This document shows, in pieces, positions 44,000 to 55,117 of a DNA stretch of 64,000 nt. Below the pieces are notes generated by a model. That model did not search any database and was not told where the DNA came from. It saw only the letters and a program-made list of their open reading frames with translations. Both the position numbers and the translations under genes were made by a program. How positions within the stretch are numbered: the stretch's first letter is position 1; the number at the start of each line of letters is the position of its first letter. This DNA comes from Avena insularis. Lineage: Eukaryota; Streptophyta; Magnoliopsida; Poales; Poaceae. Where the stretch lies: positions 159,294,731-159,358,730 of the forward strand of contig CM042693.1 of NCBI GenBank assembly GCA_023614405.1. The letters are read 5' to 3'.

Positions 44000-45709
44000 T
44001 GTTGGAATTATGCCCTAGAGGCAATAATAAAGATGTTATTATTATAATTCTTGTTCATGATAATGTTTATATTCCATGCTAGAATTGTATTAAGCGGAAA
44101 CTTTAATACTAGTGTGGTTTGTGAACAACACCGTGTCCCTAGTACGCCTCTATGGACTAGCTCATTGATTAATGATGGTTAAGGTTTCCTAACCATGGAC
44201 GTGAGTTGTCGATTAATAATGAGATCATATCATTGGGAGAATGATACGGTGGACAGACCCAAACTAAGCGAAGCAATTAGATCGTGTCATCGTGTTCATC
44301 TTTGCGAAGCTTTTCTTATGTCAAATATTGTATTCCTTAGATCATGAGATAATACAACTCCCTGGTATCGGAAGAAAGCTTTGAGGTCATCAATCATCAT
44401 CCTATGAGAGGGTGATCATAAAGGTGTCTCTCAGGTGATCGGAAAGTATCTGTTGGGTTGTATGTATCGAGATGGGACTTGTCCCTCCCAAGTCGGAGAG
44501 ATATACTTTGGGCCCACTCGGTAATCAATATCAACAACGCTTGCAAGCATGTGGTTAAGGAGTTAATCACAAAGTGATATCGGATTATGGAACGAGTAAA
44601 GTACTTGCTGTGAACGAGATTGAACTAGGTATGGCCAATAGACGATCGAATATTGGGCAAGTAAAATATCGCGAGACGAAGGGAATATATATATGGGATT
44701 GATTGAATCCTGGCATCGTGGTTCATCCGATATGATCATCGATGAATGTGTGGGAGTCAATATGGGTTTCCAGACCCCGCTGTTGATTATTGATAGAAGA
44801 TCATGTCTGCATATTCTCGAACCCGCAGGGTCACACACTTAACGTGTCTCGACGCTAGGATAGATTGGATAATTGGTTTATGAGTTTTTGTTCGGAGTCT
44901 CGGATGGGATCCGGGACATCACGAGAGGTTCCGGAGAATAAGATTCGTATAAGGCAGTGAAGTTTTTGGAGTTCGGAATTGTTCCGGGTTAATCAGTATT
45001 GTACCGGAAGCTTCTAGAACCTTCCGGAAGGGGACCAACGTGGCCCCACCTTCCGGGAGGGGGCATGGGCCTATGAGGGAGTGCCCTGGCCGCATTGGGC
45101 CAGGGGCACAAGGCCCCATAGGGCCCAGCCGGCCAAGAGGGATAAAACCCTAATCTAGACCTTCTAGAAGGGGGGGTTTCCTTGCCCCCCACTCCTCCTC
45201 CTTTGGGCCGCCGGTTTGGACTTGGGGGAGGGCCTGGGAAGCCGCCCACCCCTCTATATAAATAGGGCTGGGGGCACACCACCCCCCACACCTTCCCCTC
45301 CAAAGCTAGCTGCCCTGCTGCCCTCCTCTCTCTCTCCCTCCCGACTGCGTGTAGGCGAAGCCCTGCTGCAGAAACTCTCCACCATATACACCACGCCGTC
45401 GTGTTGTAGATCCAATCCGTCTCTCCACCATACTTTCTGGACCGAGGAAGGAGGAGACGTCGAGGTGATGCACGTGTGCATCTCACGGAGGCAACGCCAC
45501 TTGTGGTGCTAGATCGGATCGGATCGCGAGGAGGAGAAGCGAGTACGACTACATCACCCACGTTAAGAGCGTTCCGCTGTGCGAATCTTCAAGGGTATGA
45601 AGATCTAATCCAATCTCTCTCGTTGTTTGCATCTCCTAGATTAGATCTTGGCTTTCCCTCTGTTCGCATCCGTAGAAAATTTTGATGTACTATGCCGCGA
45701 AACCCTTCA
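44000..45709 (+). repeat. 5' LTR of Copia D
   Basis: 1,710 bp with TATA box TATATAAATA at 45255-45264. GC-rich frames on both strands around 44990-45560 are LTR artefacts. The following primer site TGGTATCAGAGC (45711-45722) is one base away. Confidence 0.93.
45255..45264 (+). promoter_or_regulatory. TATA box in the Copia D 5' LTR
   Basis: TATATAAATA after CCCACCCC; the matching site in the 3' LTR is at 52176-52184. Expected core promoter of the element. Confidence 0.75.
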
Positions 45710-45722
45710 GTGGTATCAGAGC

Positions 45723-46932
45723 TAGATCTATGCGCAGATGTGTTTCACGAGTAGAACGCAACATGGTTGTTGCGGGCTTTGATGTTTTCTGTTACAAGCC
45801 TCTTGTTTGTGTTCTTCTTATGATGCGGGATAGTGAGATTGAAGCGGTCCAGGCCAACCTTATGCGACGTCGTTCGCGAGACCGGCTCCGCACTTGACAT
45901 GTGGCTTGTTCCACACATGCGACTGGTGGATGCCAGTTTCTCTCACTATAGTTGTCATGGGATTAACACCGGAGTTTGGCAACCATAATATCACCGTTGT
46001 GGCTTTCCGTAGGTAAGAATCGTTCTTAGCATCTACTCCCATAATCCACGTAAAACATGCAACAACAAAGTAGAGGCGTCTAACTTGTTTTGCGGAGTGT
46101 TTTTACGTGATATGGTATGGCCCAAGATGTGATGTGTATAATGTATGCGATGATCATGTTTTGTAATGTTTCACGACTTGCATGTCGATGAGTACACAAC
46201 CGGCAGGAGCCATATGGTTGTCTTTATAATTGTGTATGACCTGTGTGTCAACTTCTTATGCGCCATGTAATAGTTTCACTTTATCGCTAAGTAGTTAGCA
46301 ATAGTTATAGTTGCTATTCGTGGTGGAGGCAATCATGGTGGAGTGATGGAGATAATGCCGGAACGCACAAGATGGAGATCATTGAGTGAAGATTGGCTAT
46401 ACCATGTCACATAAAGTTATATGCATGTGATGTTTATCCTTTTATGTATCTTATTATGCTTAGATCGCGACGGTAGCATTATAAGATGATTCCTCACTTA
46501 AAGATCAAGATAAAAACTGTGTTCTCCCCAAGTATGCACCGTTGCGAAAGTTCGTCGTGTCCAAGCATCACGTGATGATCGGGTGCTATAGACTCTACGC
46601 TCACATACAACAGGTGCAAGCCAGTTTTGCACACGCGGAAATACTTGGGTCTAACTTGACGAGCCTAGCATGTACAGACATGGTCTCGGAACACATGAAC
46701 CGAAAGGTTAAGCATGAGTCATATGAATGATATGATCAACACTTCGTTGTCCACCATTGAAACCACATCTCTTCTCGTGAAGATCGGATTAGGTGTGGTG
46801 AATTTGGATCGTGTTCACTAAACAACTTGAGGGATGTTGAATTTAGTGGGAGTTCATCTAGTAATTTGATTAAAAGTTGAACTAGTTATCATGAACATAG
46901 TCTAATTTGTACTTGCAAATATTGTAGATCAA
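45723..46932 (+). other. Copia D 5' leader
   Basis: About 1.2 kb untranslated leader between primer site and gag ATG, similar in length to the Copia C leader at 56516-57696. No gene supported. Confidence 0.65.
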
Positions 46933-47720
46933 ATGGCTAAGTCCAACTTCAACTTCAACGTTTTTGCTGAGAAGGAAAAGCTTAAAAACAATGGGTCTAA
47001 CTTCACCAATTGGTTCTGCAATCTAAGAATCATTCTCTCTGGCGGTCAAAAGGACTATGTCCTTGGGAAAGCGTTAGGTGACCCCCTAAATCAAGCTGGC
47101 TGATGAGAAAGCTGTCTATCGATCGGCGCAAAGATGATTATGGTGTGATTAAGAGCACCATGTTGTTTGCTATGGAACCGGAACTTCAAAATCGTTTTGA
47201 AGACTATCCCGGGCCCTTTGAGATTCTCGAAGAGCTGAAAACCATGTTTCAGACTCAGGCCCGTTCTGAGAGATATGAGATCTCTGAGAAGTTCTTTAAC
47301 TGCAAGATGGAGGAAGGGAGTTCCGTTAGTGAGCACGCCATTAAGATGACGAGCTACACTCAACGCCTCGAGCAACTGGAATGCACAATTCCAGAGGAGC
47401 TCAAGATTGACAGGGTTCTGCAATCACTCCCTCCCAGCTACAAAAGTTTTGTAGTGACTCATAATCAGATTGGTTCCACTGATACGATCACCGAGCTCTT
47501 CGCAAAGCTGAAGGCCGTGGAAGTGGACATCAAAAAGGATAATCATGTGTTGATGGTCAACAAGCCCACCTTCAAGAAAGGTAAGGGAGCAAAGAAGCCC
47601 TTCAAGAAGGGCGGCGGCAAGCGTTGCCCTGCTGAAGAAGCTCAAGTCTGGTCCTAAGCGGACATCGAGTGCTTCTATTGCAAGGACAAGGGTCCTTTGG
47701 CGCAACTGTCCGAAGTACTT
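46933..47720 (+). pseudogene. Copia D gag, broken
   Basis: ATG at 46933 opens MAKSNFNFNVFAEKEKLKNN and GSNFTNWFCNLRIILSGGQK, then a frame break near 47095. The UBN2 gag body continues at 47103-47657 (VIKSTMLFAMEPELQNRFED, FFNCKMEEGSSVSEHAIKM, RVLQSLPPSYKSFVVTHN, VDIKKDNHVLMVNK). A frameshift near 47640 and a disrupted CFYCKDKG zinc knuckle (near 47675) follow. Confidence 0.85.
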
Positions 47721-47784
47721 AGCGGACAAGAAGGCTGGCACCATCAAAGGTATATTTGATATACATGTTATTGATGTTTTCCTT

Positions 47785-49195
47785 ATGAGCCCTTGTTGTA
47801 GTGCCTGGGTATTTGATACCGGTTCAGTTGCTAATATTTGTAACTCGAAACAGGAGCTACGGAATAGACGGCGGCTTGCGAGGGATGAGGTGACGATGCG
47901 CGTGGGCAACAGATCAAGAGTTGATGTGATGGCCGTCGGCACACTCTCCTTAGTTTTACCTTCGGGATTAGTTTTAAACCTCAATAAATGTTATTATGTG
48001 CCTGCGTTGAGCATGAACATTATTTCTGGATCTTGTTTATTGCAAGACGGTTATTCATTTAAATCGGAGAATAATGGTTGTTCTATTTATATGAGTAACA
48101 TCTTTTATGGTCATGCACCTATTGTGAATGGTTTATTTCTTCTAAATCTGGAAAGGGATGAAACACACATCCATAACATTGAGGCTAAGAGATGCAAAGT
48201 AGATAGTGATAATACTACTTATTTGTGGCACTGTCGTCTAGGTCATATTGGTGTAAAGCGCATGAAGAAACTCCATTCTGATGGACTTTTGGATTCTCTT
48301 GATTTTGAATCATTTGACACATGCGAACCATGCCTCATGGGCAAGATGATCAAAACCCCGTTCTCCGGTATGATGGAGCGAGCAACGGACTTGTTGGAAA
48401 TCATACATACCGATGTACGCGGACCGATGAGTGTTTCGGCCATGGTGGATATCGCTATTTTCTCACTTTTACCGATGACTTAAGTAGATATGGGTATATC
48501 TATTTAATAAAACATAAATCTGAAACATTTGAAAAGTTCAAGGAATTTCAGAATGAAGTGGAGAACCATCGTAACAGAAAGATTAAGTTTCTACGATCCG
48601 ATCGTGGGGGCGAATATTTGAGTTATGATTTTCTCACGCATCTTAAAGCAAGCGGAATTATTTCGCAACTCACGCCACCCGGAACACCACAACACAATGG
48701 TGTGTCTGAACGCCGGAACCGAACCCTATTAGATATGGTCCGATCGATGATGTCTCTTACTGATTTGCCGTTATCATTTTGGGGTTATGCATTAGAAACC
48801 GCTGCATTCACTTTAAATAGGGCACCATCTAAATCCATTGAGACGACACCGTATGAACTGTGGTTTGGTGCTAAACCTAAGTTGTCGTTTCTTAAAGTTT
48901 GGGGATCTGAAGCTTCGTCAAGAAGTTGATGCCGGACAAGCTCGAACCCAAAGCGGAGAAATGCGTCTTCATAGGATACCCTAAGGAAACTATTGGGTAT
49001 ACCTTCTATCACAGAACCGAAGGCAAAGTGTTTGTCGCAAAGAACGGTTCCTTTCTTGAGAAGGAGTTTCTCTCGAAAGAAGTGAGTGGGAGGAAAGTAG
49101 AGCTAGACGAGGTTATTGAACCTTCTCTTGAATTGGAGAGTAGCGCAGCACCTGAAATTGTTCGATCACTTTGCACCAACAATAGAGGAAGCTAA
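47785..49195 (+). pseudogene. Copia D protease, GAG-pre-integrase and integrase, broken
   Basis: Frame 47785-48483: AWVFDTGSVANICNS (protease DTGS), YYVPALSMNIISGSCL, LWHCRLGHIGVKRMKKLH (GAG-pre-integrase), CEPCLMGKM, IIHTDVRGPMS (first Asp). A frameshift near 48440 moves to 48321-48929 frame: YFLTFTDDLSRYGYI, FLRSDRGGEYLSYDF (second Asp), HNGVSERRNRTLLDMVRSM (Glu). Another shift near 48910 leads to 48926-49195 (KCVFIGYPKETIGYTF). All catalytic motifs are visible but not in one frame. Confidence 0.87.
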
Positions 49196-49415
49196 TGACA
49201 AGGATCATGAAGCTTGGACAATCTTTGCTCTTGAATGTCGCAGTCGACAAGGTCGCGTGCCCTCTGAGTGGTAAGGCAACCCTGTCTTGATTGTCTTGTT
49301 AGTAGAAGGCGGTGAACCTCTGAACTATGAGGAAGCGATGATGAGCCCGGACTCGAGAAATGGCTAGAAGCCATGAAATCCAATTGGGATCCATGAGGAA
49401 AACCAAGTATGGACT

Positions 49416-50177
49416 TTGGTAGACCCTCCTAGCGATCGAAAGGCGTTGAGTGCAAATGGATCTTCAAGAAGAAAAGCGGACGCGGATGGTAATGTTACCG
49501 TCTATAAAGCACGGCTTGTTGCGAAAGGTTTTCGACAAGTTCAAGGTGTTGACTACGATGAGACTTTCTCTCCCGTAGCGATGTTTAAGTCCATTCGGAT
49601 TTTATTAGCAATTGCTGCGTTTCATGATTATGAAATATGGCAGATGGATGTCAAGACTGCGTTCCTCAATGGCAACATTGATGAAGAGTTGTATATGATG
49701 CAACCCGAAGGTTTTGTCGATCCTAAGGTTGCTGATAAAGTATGCAAACTTCAGCGTTCTATTTATGGACTGAAGCAAGCATCTCGGAGTTGGAACCTTC
49801 GTTTTGATCAAGTGATCAAGAGCTTTGGATTTGTTCCAAATTGCTATGAAGCTTGCATCTACAAGAAAGTGAGTGGGAGCTCGGTGACGTTTCTGGTACT
49901 ATATGTGGATGACATATTGATTATTGGAAATGACATCAACATGCTTAACGATGTGAATAGTTATTTGAACAAGTGTTTTTCAATGAAAGACCTAGGTGAA
50001 TCTGCTTATATATTGGGCATCAAAATCTATAGAGATAGACAAATACGCCTGCTAGCTTTAAGCCAGAGTACATACCTAGACAAAGTTCTGAAAAGGTTCA
50101 GAATGGATAAGGCAAAGAAAGGTTCAGTGCCTATGTTGTCAGGTAAGATATTGAGCAAGGCTCAGTGTCAGTCTTGA
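49416..50177 (+). pseudogene. Copia D reverse transcriptase
   Basis: 253-codon frame: [37 protein letters not shown] (first Asp), QRSIYGLKQASRSWNLRF, FLVLYVDDILIIGND (YVDD), MKDLGESAYILGIKIYRD. Upstream linker 49196-49415 is damaged. The frame stops near 50175, before the RNase H. Confidence 0.9.
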
Positions 50178-50890
50178 TGTAAATGATAGGGAAGCTATGA
50201 GCAAAGTGCCTTATGCCTCGGCCATAGGTTCTATCATGTATGCCATCTTGTGTACTAGACCAGATGTGTCCAATGCTCTTAGTTTGACGAGCAGTATCAA
50301 AGTGATCCGAGTGGAACCTTTGGACAACCATGAAGAACATCCTAAAGTACCTAAATAGGACTAAAGAAATGTTCTTAGTCTATGGGGGTGATGAACAGCT
50401 TGTCGTAAAAGGTTACGTCGATGCTAGTTTTGACACCGACAAGGATGATTCTAAATCTTAGACAGGATACGTTTATATTTTGAATGGAGGAGCTGTGAGC
50501 TGGAGAAGCTGCAAGCAAAGCGTGATCGCGGGATCTATAGTAGAAGCGGAATACATGGCTGCTGCAGAAGCGTCAAGTGAAGGAGTTTGGATCAGGAACT
50601 TCATCACTGAGCTTGGCGTGGTTCCAAGTGCATTGGACCCACTGGAGATATTGTGTGACAACACTGGCGCCATAGCACTCGCTAAGGAACCAAGATATCA
50701 TCCAAAGACCAAGCATATCAACCGCAAGTTTCATATAATCCGAGATTATATAGCAGATGGAGATCTGAAGATCAGCAAAGTACATACAGATCTGAATGTC
50801 GCAGATCCATTGACTAAACCTCTTCCACGTGTAAAACATGATCAGCACCTCAGTGCCATGGGTGTGAGATTGTTGCCAGATGTAAACTAG
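50178..50890 (+). pseudogene. Copia D RNase H
   Basis: The first half (50178-50460) is broken by frameshifts and a TAG near 50459. The clean frame 50480-50890 has NGGAVSWRSCKQSVIAGS, ILCDNTGAIALAKEPRYH, HIIRDYIADGDLKISKVHT and NVADPLTKPLPRVKH. The stop lies 28 bp before the 3' LTR. Confidence 0.87.
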
Positions 50891-50918
50891 ATTATTGGCT
50901 CTAGTGCAAGTGGGAGAC

Positions 50919-52633
50919 TGTTGGAATTATGCCCTAGAGGCAATAATAAAGATGTTATTATTATAATTCTTGTTCATGATAATGTTTATATTCCATGCTA
51001 GAATTGTATTAAGCGGAAACTTTAATACTTGTGTGGTTTGTGAACAACACCGTGTCCCTAGTACGCCTCTATGGACTAGCTCATTGATTAATGATGGTTA
51101 AGGTTTCCTAACCATGGACATGAGTTGTCGATTAATAATGAGATCATATCATTGGGAGAATGATATGGTGGACAGACCCAAACTAAGAGAAGCAATTAGA
51201 TCGTGTCATCGTGTTCATCTTTGCGAAAATTTTCTTATGTCAAATATTGTATTCCTTAGACCATGAGATAATACAACTCCCTGGTATCGGAAGAAAGCTT
51301 TGAGGTCATCAAACGTCATCCTATGAGAGGGTGATCATAAAGGTGTCTCGGTGATCGGAAAGTATCATTGGGTTGTATGTATCGAGATGGGATTTATCCT
51401 CCCAAGTCGGAGAGATATACTTGGGACCACTCGTGTCGATATCAACACCGCTTGCAAGCATGTGGTTAAGGAGTTAATCACAAAGTGATATCGGATTACG
51501 GAATGAGTAAAGTACTTGCTGTGAACGAGATTGAACTAGGTATGACGGTACCGACGATCGAATCTCGGGCAAGTAAAATATCGCGAGACGAAGGGAATAT
51601 ATATGGGATTGATTGAATCCTGGCATCATGGTTCATCCTATATGATCATCGATGAATGTGTGGGAGTCAATATGGGTTTCCAGACCCCGCTGTTGATTAT
51701 TGATAGAAGATCATGTCTGCATATTCTCGAACCCGCAGGGTCACACACTTAACGTGTCTCGACGCTAGGATAGATTGGATAATTGGTTTATGAGTTTTTG
51801 TCCGGATTCTCGGATGGGATCCGGGACATCACGAGAGGTTCCAGAGTGGTCCGGATAATAAGATTCGTATAAGGCAGTGCAGTTTTTGGAGTTCGGAATT
51901 GTTCCGGGTTAATCAGTATTGTACCAGAAGCTTCTAGAACCTTCCGGAAGGGGACCAACGTGGCCCCACCTTCCGGGAGGGGGCATGGGCCTATGAGGGA
52001 GTGCCCTGGCCGCATTGGGCCAGGGGCACAAGGCCCCATAGGGCCCAGCCGGCCAAGAGGGATAAAACCCTAATCTAGACCTTCTAGAAGGGGGGGGTTT
52101 CCTTGCCCCCCACTCCTCCTCCTTTGGGCCGCCGGTTTGGACTTGGGGGAGGGCCTGGGAAGCCGCCCACCCCTCTATATAAAGAGGGCTGGGGGCACAC
52201 CACCCCCCACACCTTCCCCTCCAAAGCTAGCTGCCCTGCTGCCCTCCTCTCTCTCTCCCTCCCGACTGCGTGTAGGCGAAGCCCTGCTGCAGAAACTCTC
52301 CACCATATACACCACGCCGTCGTGTTGTAGATCCAATCCGTCTCTCCACCATACTTTCTGGACCGAGGAAGGAGGAGACGTCGAGGTGATGCACGTGTGC
52401 ATCTCACGGAGGCAACGCCACTTGTGGTGCTAGATCGGATCGGATCGCGAGGAGGAGAAGCGAGTACGACTACATCACCCACGTTCCGACGAACGTTCAT
52501 TGTCTTGAATCTACAAGGGTATGAATATCTAATCCAATATCTCTCGTTGTTTGCATCTCCTAGATTAGATCTTGGCTTTCCCTCTGTTCGCATCCGTAGA
52601 AAATTTTGATTTACTATGCCGCGAAACCCTTCA
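50919..52633 (+). repeat. 3' LTR of Copia D
   Basis: 1,715 bp, preceded by AGTGCAAGTGGGAGAC and followed by TSD AGTGC (52634-52638). TATA at 52176-52184. Confidence 0.94.
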
Positions 52634-52657
52634 AGTGCAAGGGAAGTAAAAACTCAC

Positions 52658-53530
52658 CGTTGGAGCTGGGCGCTTCGCGGTATAAGGTGCGACCCCGGCC
52701 TTTGCGTTAATATACACTACCTGGGTGATCTTCTTCAGGGCCTGGGTGAGGTCATGGAGTCTCCACTCGTCGTAACAGGACTTCGTCGAGTCATCCTTGC
52801 ACGTGTACTCGTACATATAGTGGACACGGCTGGCCAGAGGCATGAGCCGTCGCCCGAGCCAGCAATTGTAGAGGTTGATGGTTTGGAGGCCTTTCTTCTT
52901 CAAGTTGCGGATGGTATGCAACATCTCGTTGACGACCATCCGCTTGTCCAGCGGAAGCTTGGTGACTTGGAGCCGACGCGGCTCGGGCCGGTCGACGGAG
53001 TACCTTGGAAGCTCCACTTCGTCGCCGGGCGTCGACTCGGTCACGTAGAACCAGCTCTTCTTCCACTCATTCGCTGCCTTGGCGGGTTGCATCAGATCGA
53101 AGAACGACGCCTTCGACTTCAGCTGGAAGGTCAGGCCGCCCGCGGCTAACATTGGGCCACCCGCCTCTTCGCGGCTGATCCTCCCATGGAACAGATCTTT
53201 CCATAGGGGAAAATATGGCCGACAGGCCAGGTAGCACTCGCAGAACGCCACAAAGATGGCAAGCTGCTCGATGCTATGCGGTCCCAGGTCCGACGGCTGG
53301 ATGTCGTAGTAGGAGCAAAAGCGGCGAAAGAAGAGGGACATGGGGAATCCAAGCCCCCGTTACAGGTGGCTGGTGAAGCAAACAAATTCCCCCTCGCGCG
53401 GATCTGGAATCACTTCTCCAGCCGCGGGGATGCGCCATCTCCCGGTGCAGAGGATCCCTGCCTCCTCAAACGATTTCAGCAGCGCCTTTGTGCCCTTGGA
53501 TCTGCCCCATGGTTCTGCCGGAGGGGCCAT
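52658..53530 (-). pseudogene. Antisense gene exon 1 (PF04195-like domain)
   Basis: 291 codons from the ATG at 53528-53530. Contents in order: LLKSFEEAGILCTGRWRIP, GEVIPDPREGEFVCFTSHL, a TAA stop, then MSLFFRRFCSYYDIQPSDLG, PHSIEQLAIFVAFCECYLA, FPLWKDLFHGR, WFYVTESTPGDEVELPRYS. This is the layout of the plant putative-gypsy-type-transposon domain. An in-frame upstream ATG exists at 53680, but it lies upstream of the predicted TATA-driven start, so I prefer 53530. The exon ends in phase 0 at a GTGAGT donor. Confidence 0.8.
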
Positions 53531-53654
53531 TGGCTGGGGGATCGGGGGTTGCGAATCGCTCTCGGTCGCTCTGGTCACTGCGCGGAATGGAGAAACGAGA
53601 ATGCGTGAGTTCAGAGGAAGTGAGGGAAGCATTTTCCCCTCACCCGTCACTCTC

Positions 53655-53662
53655 CTTATATA
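53655..53662 (-). promoter_or_regulatory. Predicted TATA box of the antisense gene
   Basis: TATATAAG on the minus strand inside the Tat internal region, about 125 bp upstream of the preferred ATG at 53530, giving a predicted start near 53625-53632. It is outside the LTR and points opposite to gag-pol. Confidence 0.55.
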
Positions 53663-54020
53663 GTGGTTGTTACCCGCCATTTTCGGGGAGCCGTTACCAC
53701 GCGGTAATTACGCCGATATTACCGTTGGATTACCCAATGGCTACTTTGACCAAGCTGACAGTCCAACTTCGTCCACTCGACACGCTATCTTCAGCGACTC
53801 GATGATTCGCCGATCTGATCACTATAAGAGTGACTTGGCTATTCGCCGACCTGTTCGCCAAGCTGCTATCTGATTGGTCGCCGTTATTGCGACTAAAATG
53901 ACTAGTTCTTTCCTTTGTTCAGGAGTCCACCGCCGATTCGACTGGGCGTCCGAATTGGACCCGCATACTCCGACTGCCAACGAACACCTGCGACGAATCA
54001 ACGACGGCCTCGGGGACTAC

Positions 54021-54510
54021 TGATGGGGATATGCCTACCGGGGTATGCCCAGCAGGACGTTTCCTATTGGCCCAAGCTGCCAGCGAGTGGGCCTGCAGCA
54101 CGGCGACTGGATCAAGACTTGGCGAGGACTCAGGGGACCGGAAGCTGGAGGCCTAGAAGCGTAGCTAGGCCCAGTCGGACTAGGTCAAAGACCCTCCGAA
54201 TCCTTAACCAATTCGGTTGTAGATCTGTAAACCCTAGCGAGGTGAGCCTATATAAACCTCCCTAGGGTACGCATAGAGGAAACGTTCCATCATACACCCC
54301 AGTGACTCGCCGCCTAGTCATCGAGCTCGCCCTTGTACTCTCACCATAATACAATCTAGCAGGAGTAGGTCTTTACCCTCCGGGGAGCGGAACCTAGGTA
54401 AACCCTTGTGTCTCCGCCCTCATCTCGCACCGCAGATGGCTGGCCGCCCTTGCCCCATGTTCTACTACTCGCCGCCGATTGCAGCACCTGCCATGGCCAT
54501 TCCCATGACA
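54021..54510 (+). repeat. 3' LTR of the Tat element
   Basis: 490 bp, preceded by CCTCGGGGACTAC and followed by TSD CATAA (54511-54515). Same length as the 5' LTR with about 22 substitutions. Confidence 0.93.
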
Positions 54511-54515
54511 CATAA

Positions 54516-55117
54516 GCTTCGCAAACCCAAACTTTAAGGAACGCAAATTTAGGTTTCTTCCCAAAACATAATTCATATGGTGTCGTTTCAACGGATTTAG
54601 ATGGTGCCCTATTTAAAGTGAATGCGGTTGTTTCTAATGCATAACCCCAAAACGACAGCGGTAAATCTATAAGTGACATCATAGAACGAACCATATCTAA
54701 GAGAGTTCGATTACGACGTTCGGACACACCATTACGTTGTGGTGTTCCCGGCGGTGTCAATTTTGAAAGTATTCTGCATTTCTTCAAATGCTCGCCAAAC
54801 TCGTAACTTAGATATTCACCTCCACGATCAGATCATAGAAATTTAATCTTCTTGTTACGTTGATTCTCTACCTCACTTTGAAATTCCTTAAACTTCTCGA
54901 AAGTTTCGGACTTATGTTTCATGAAATAGATATACCCATATCTACTCAAGTCATCCGTGAAGGTAAGGACATAACGATAAGCACCACGCGATGCTACACT
55001 CATCGGGCCACACACATCGGTATGTATGATTTCCTATAAGTCCATAACTCGCTCCATCATACCAGAAAATGGAGTCTTAGTCATTTTACCCATCAGACAT
55101 ACTTCGCATCTTTCAAG
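54516..55117 (-). pseudogene. Copia C integrase, N-terminal and core part
   Basis: Minus-strand fragments: CLMGKMTKTPFSGMMERV, IIHTDVCGPMS (first Asp), RYVLTFTDDLSRYGYIYF, the DRGGEYLSYEF block (second Asp, after a TGA near 54833), GTPQRNGVSERRNRTLLDMV (Glu), and TPYELCFGKKPKFAFLKVWV. It breaks exactly at the Tat insertion site, and the C-terminal part continues at 33752. Confidence 0.85.

Larger units (their letters stand above)
44000..52633 (+). mobile_element. Copia D: complete Angela/Barbara-like Copia, youngest layer
   Basis: 8,634 bp; LTRs 44000-45709 (1,710 bp) and 50919-52633 (1,715 bp), both TGTTGGAATTATGCCC...CCCTTCA. TSD AGTGC is at 43995-43999 and 52634-52638. Primer site TGGTATCAGAGC 45711-45722, polypurine tract 50904-50918. 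Coding order is gag, protease, integrase, RT, RNase H. LTRs are alike over long stretches but show small indels (for example a 10-bp difference near 44935/51845) and a diverged patch near 45560/52485. Several frameshifts and stops disable it. It lies in an intron of the Tat antisense gene. The family name is a guess. Confidence 0.94.
41283..53530 (-). pseudogene. Spliced antisense gene of the Tat element (about 1,000 codons, six exons)
   Basis: Exons on the minus strand: 53530-52658, 43939-43235, 43158-42679, 42407-42305, 42260-41950 and 41863-41283. Donors are GTGAGT (52657), GTATTC (43234), GTATGT (42678), GTGAGT (42304) and GTGAGC (41949), with TTGCAG/CGCAG/TGCACAG acceptors. Junctions 1-2, 3-4 and 5-6 keep the frame; 2-3 and 4-5 are off, so decay or a different site choice applies there. 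Exon 1 resembles the putative-gypsy-type-transposon family (PF04195). The downstream exons are charged, low-complexity and coiled-coil-rich, and the last is a globular-looking 193-codon segment. Function is unknown. At least four in-frame stops make it a pseudogene as written. Confidence 0.75.
33753..54510 (+). mobile_element. Tat-lineage Gypsy with antisense gene, interrupted by Copia D
   Basis: LTRs 33753-34242 and 54021-54510 are both 490 bp, differ at about 22 positions by eye (about 95.5% identity), and start TGATGGGGATATG and end GACA. TSD CATAA is at 33748-33752 and 54511-54515. Primer site TGGCGCCCACTGTGGGG at 34244-34260; polypurine-type tract CCTCGGGGACTAC at 54008-54020. Sense gag, protease, RT, RNase H, a second RNase H and integrase occupy about 34.2-40.45 kb. 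A spliced antisense gene occupies 41283-53530. The dual RNase H, long 3' region and antisense gene point to Tat (Grande/RIRE2-like). Native length without Copia D is about 12.1 kb. Confidence 0.92.

Noticed and set aside
44989..45561. 190-codon minus-strand frame, also present at 52084-52593
   Set aside because: It is inside both LTRs of Copia D, in GC-rich U3/R sequence; duplication is due to the LTR pair, not a gene family.
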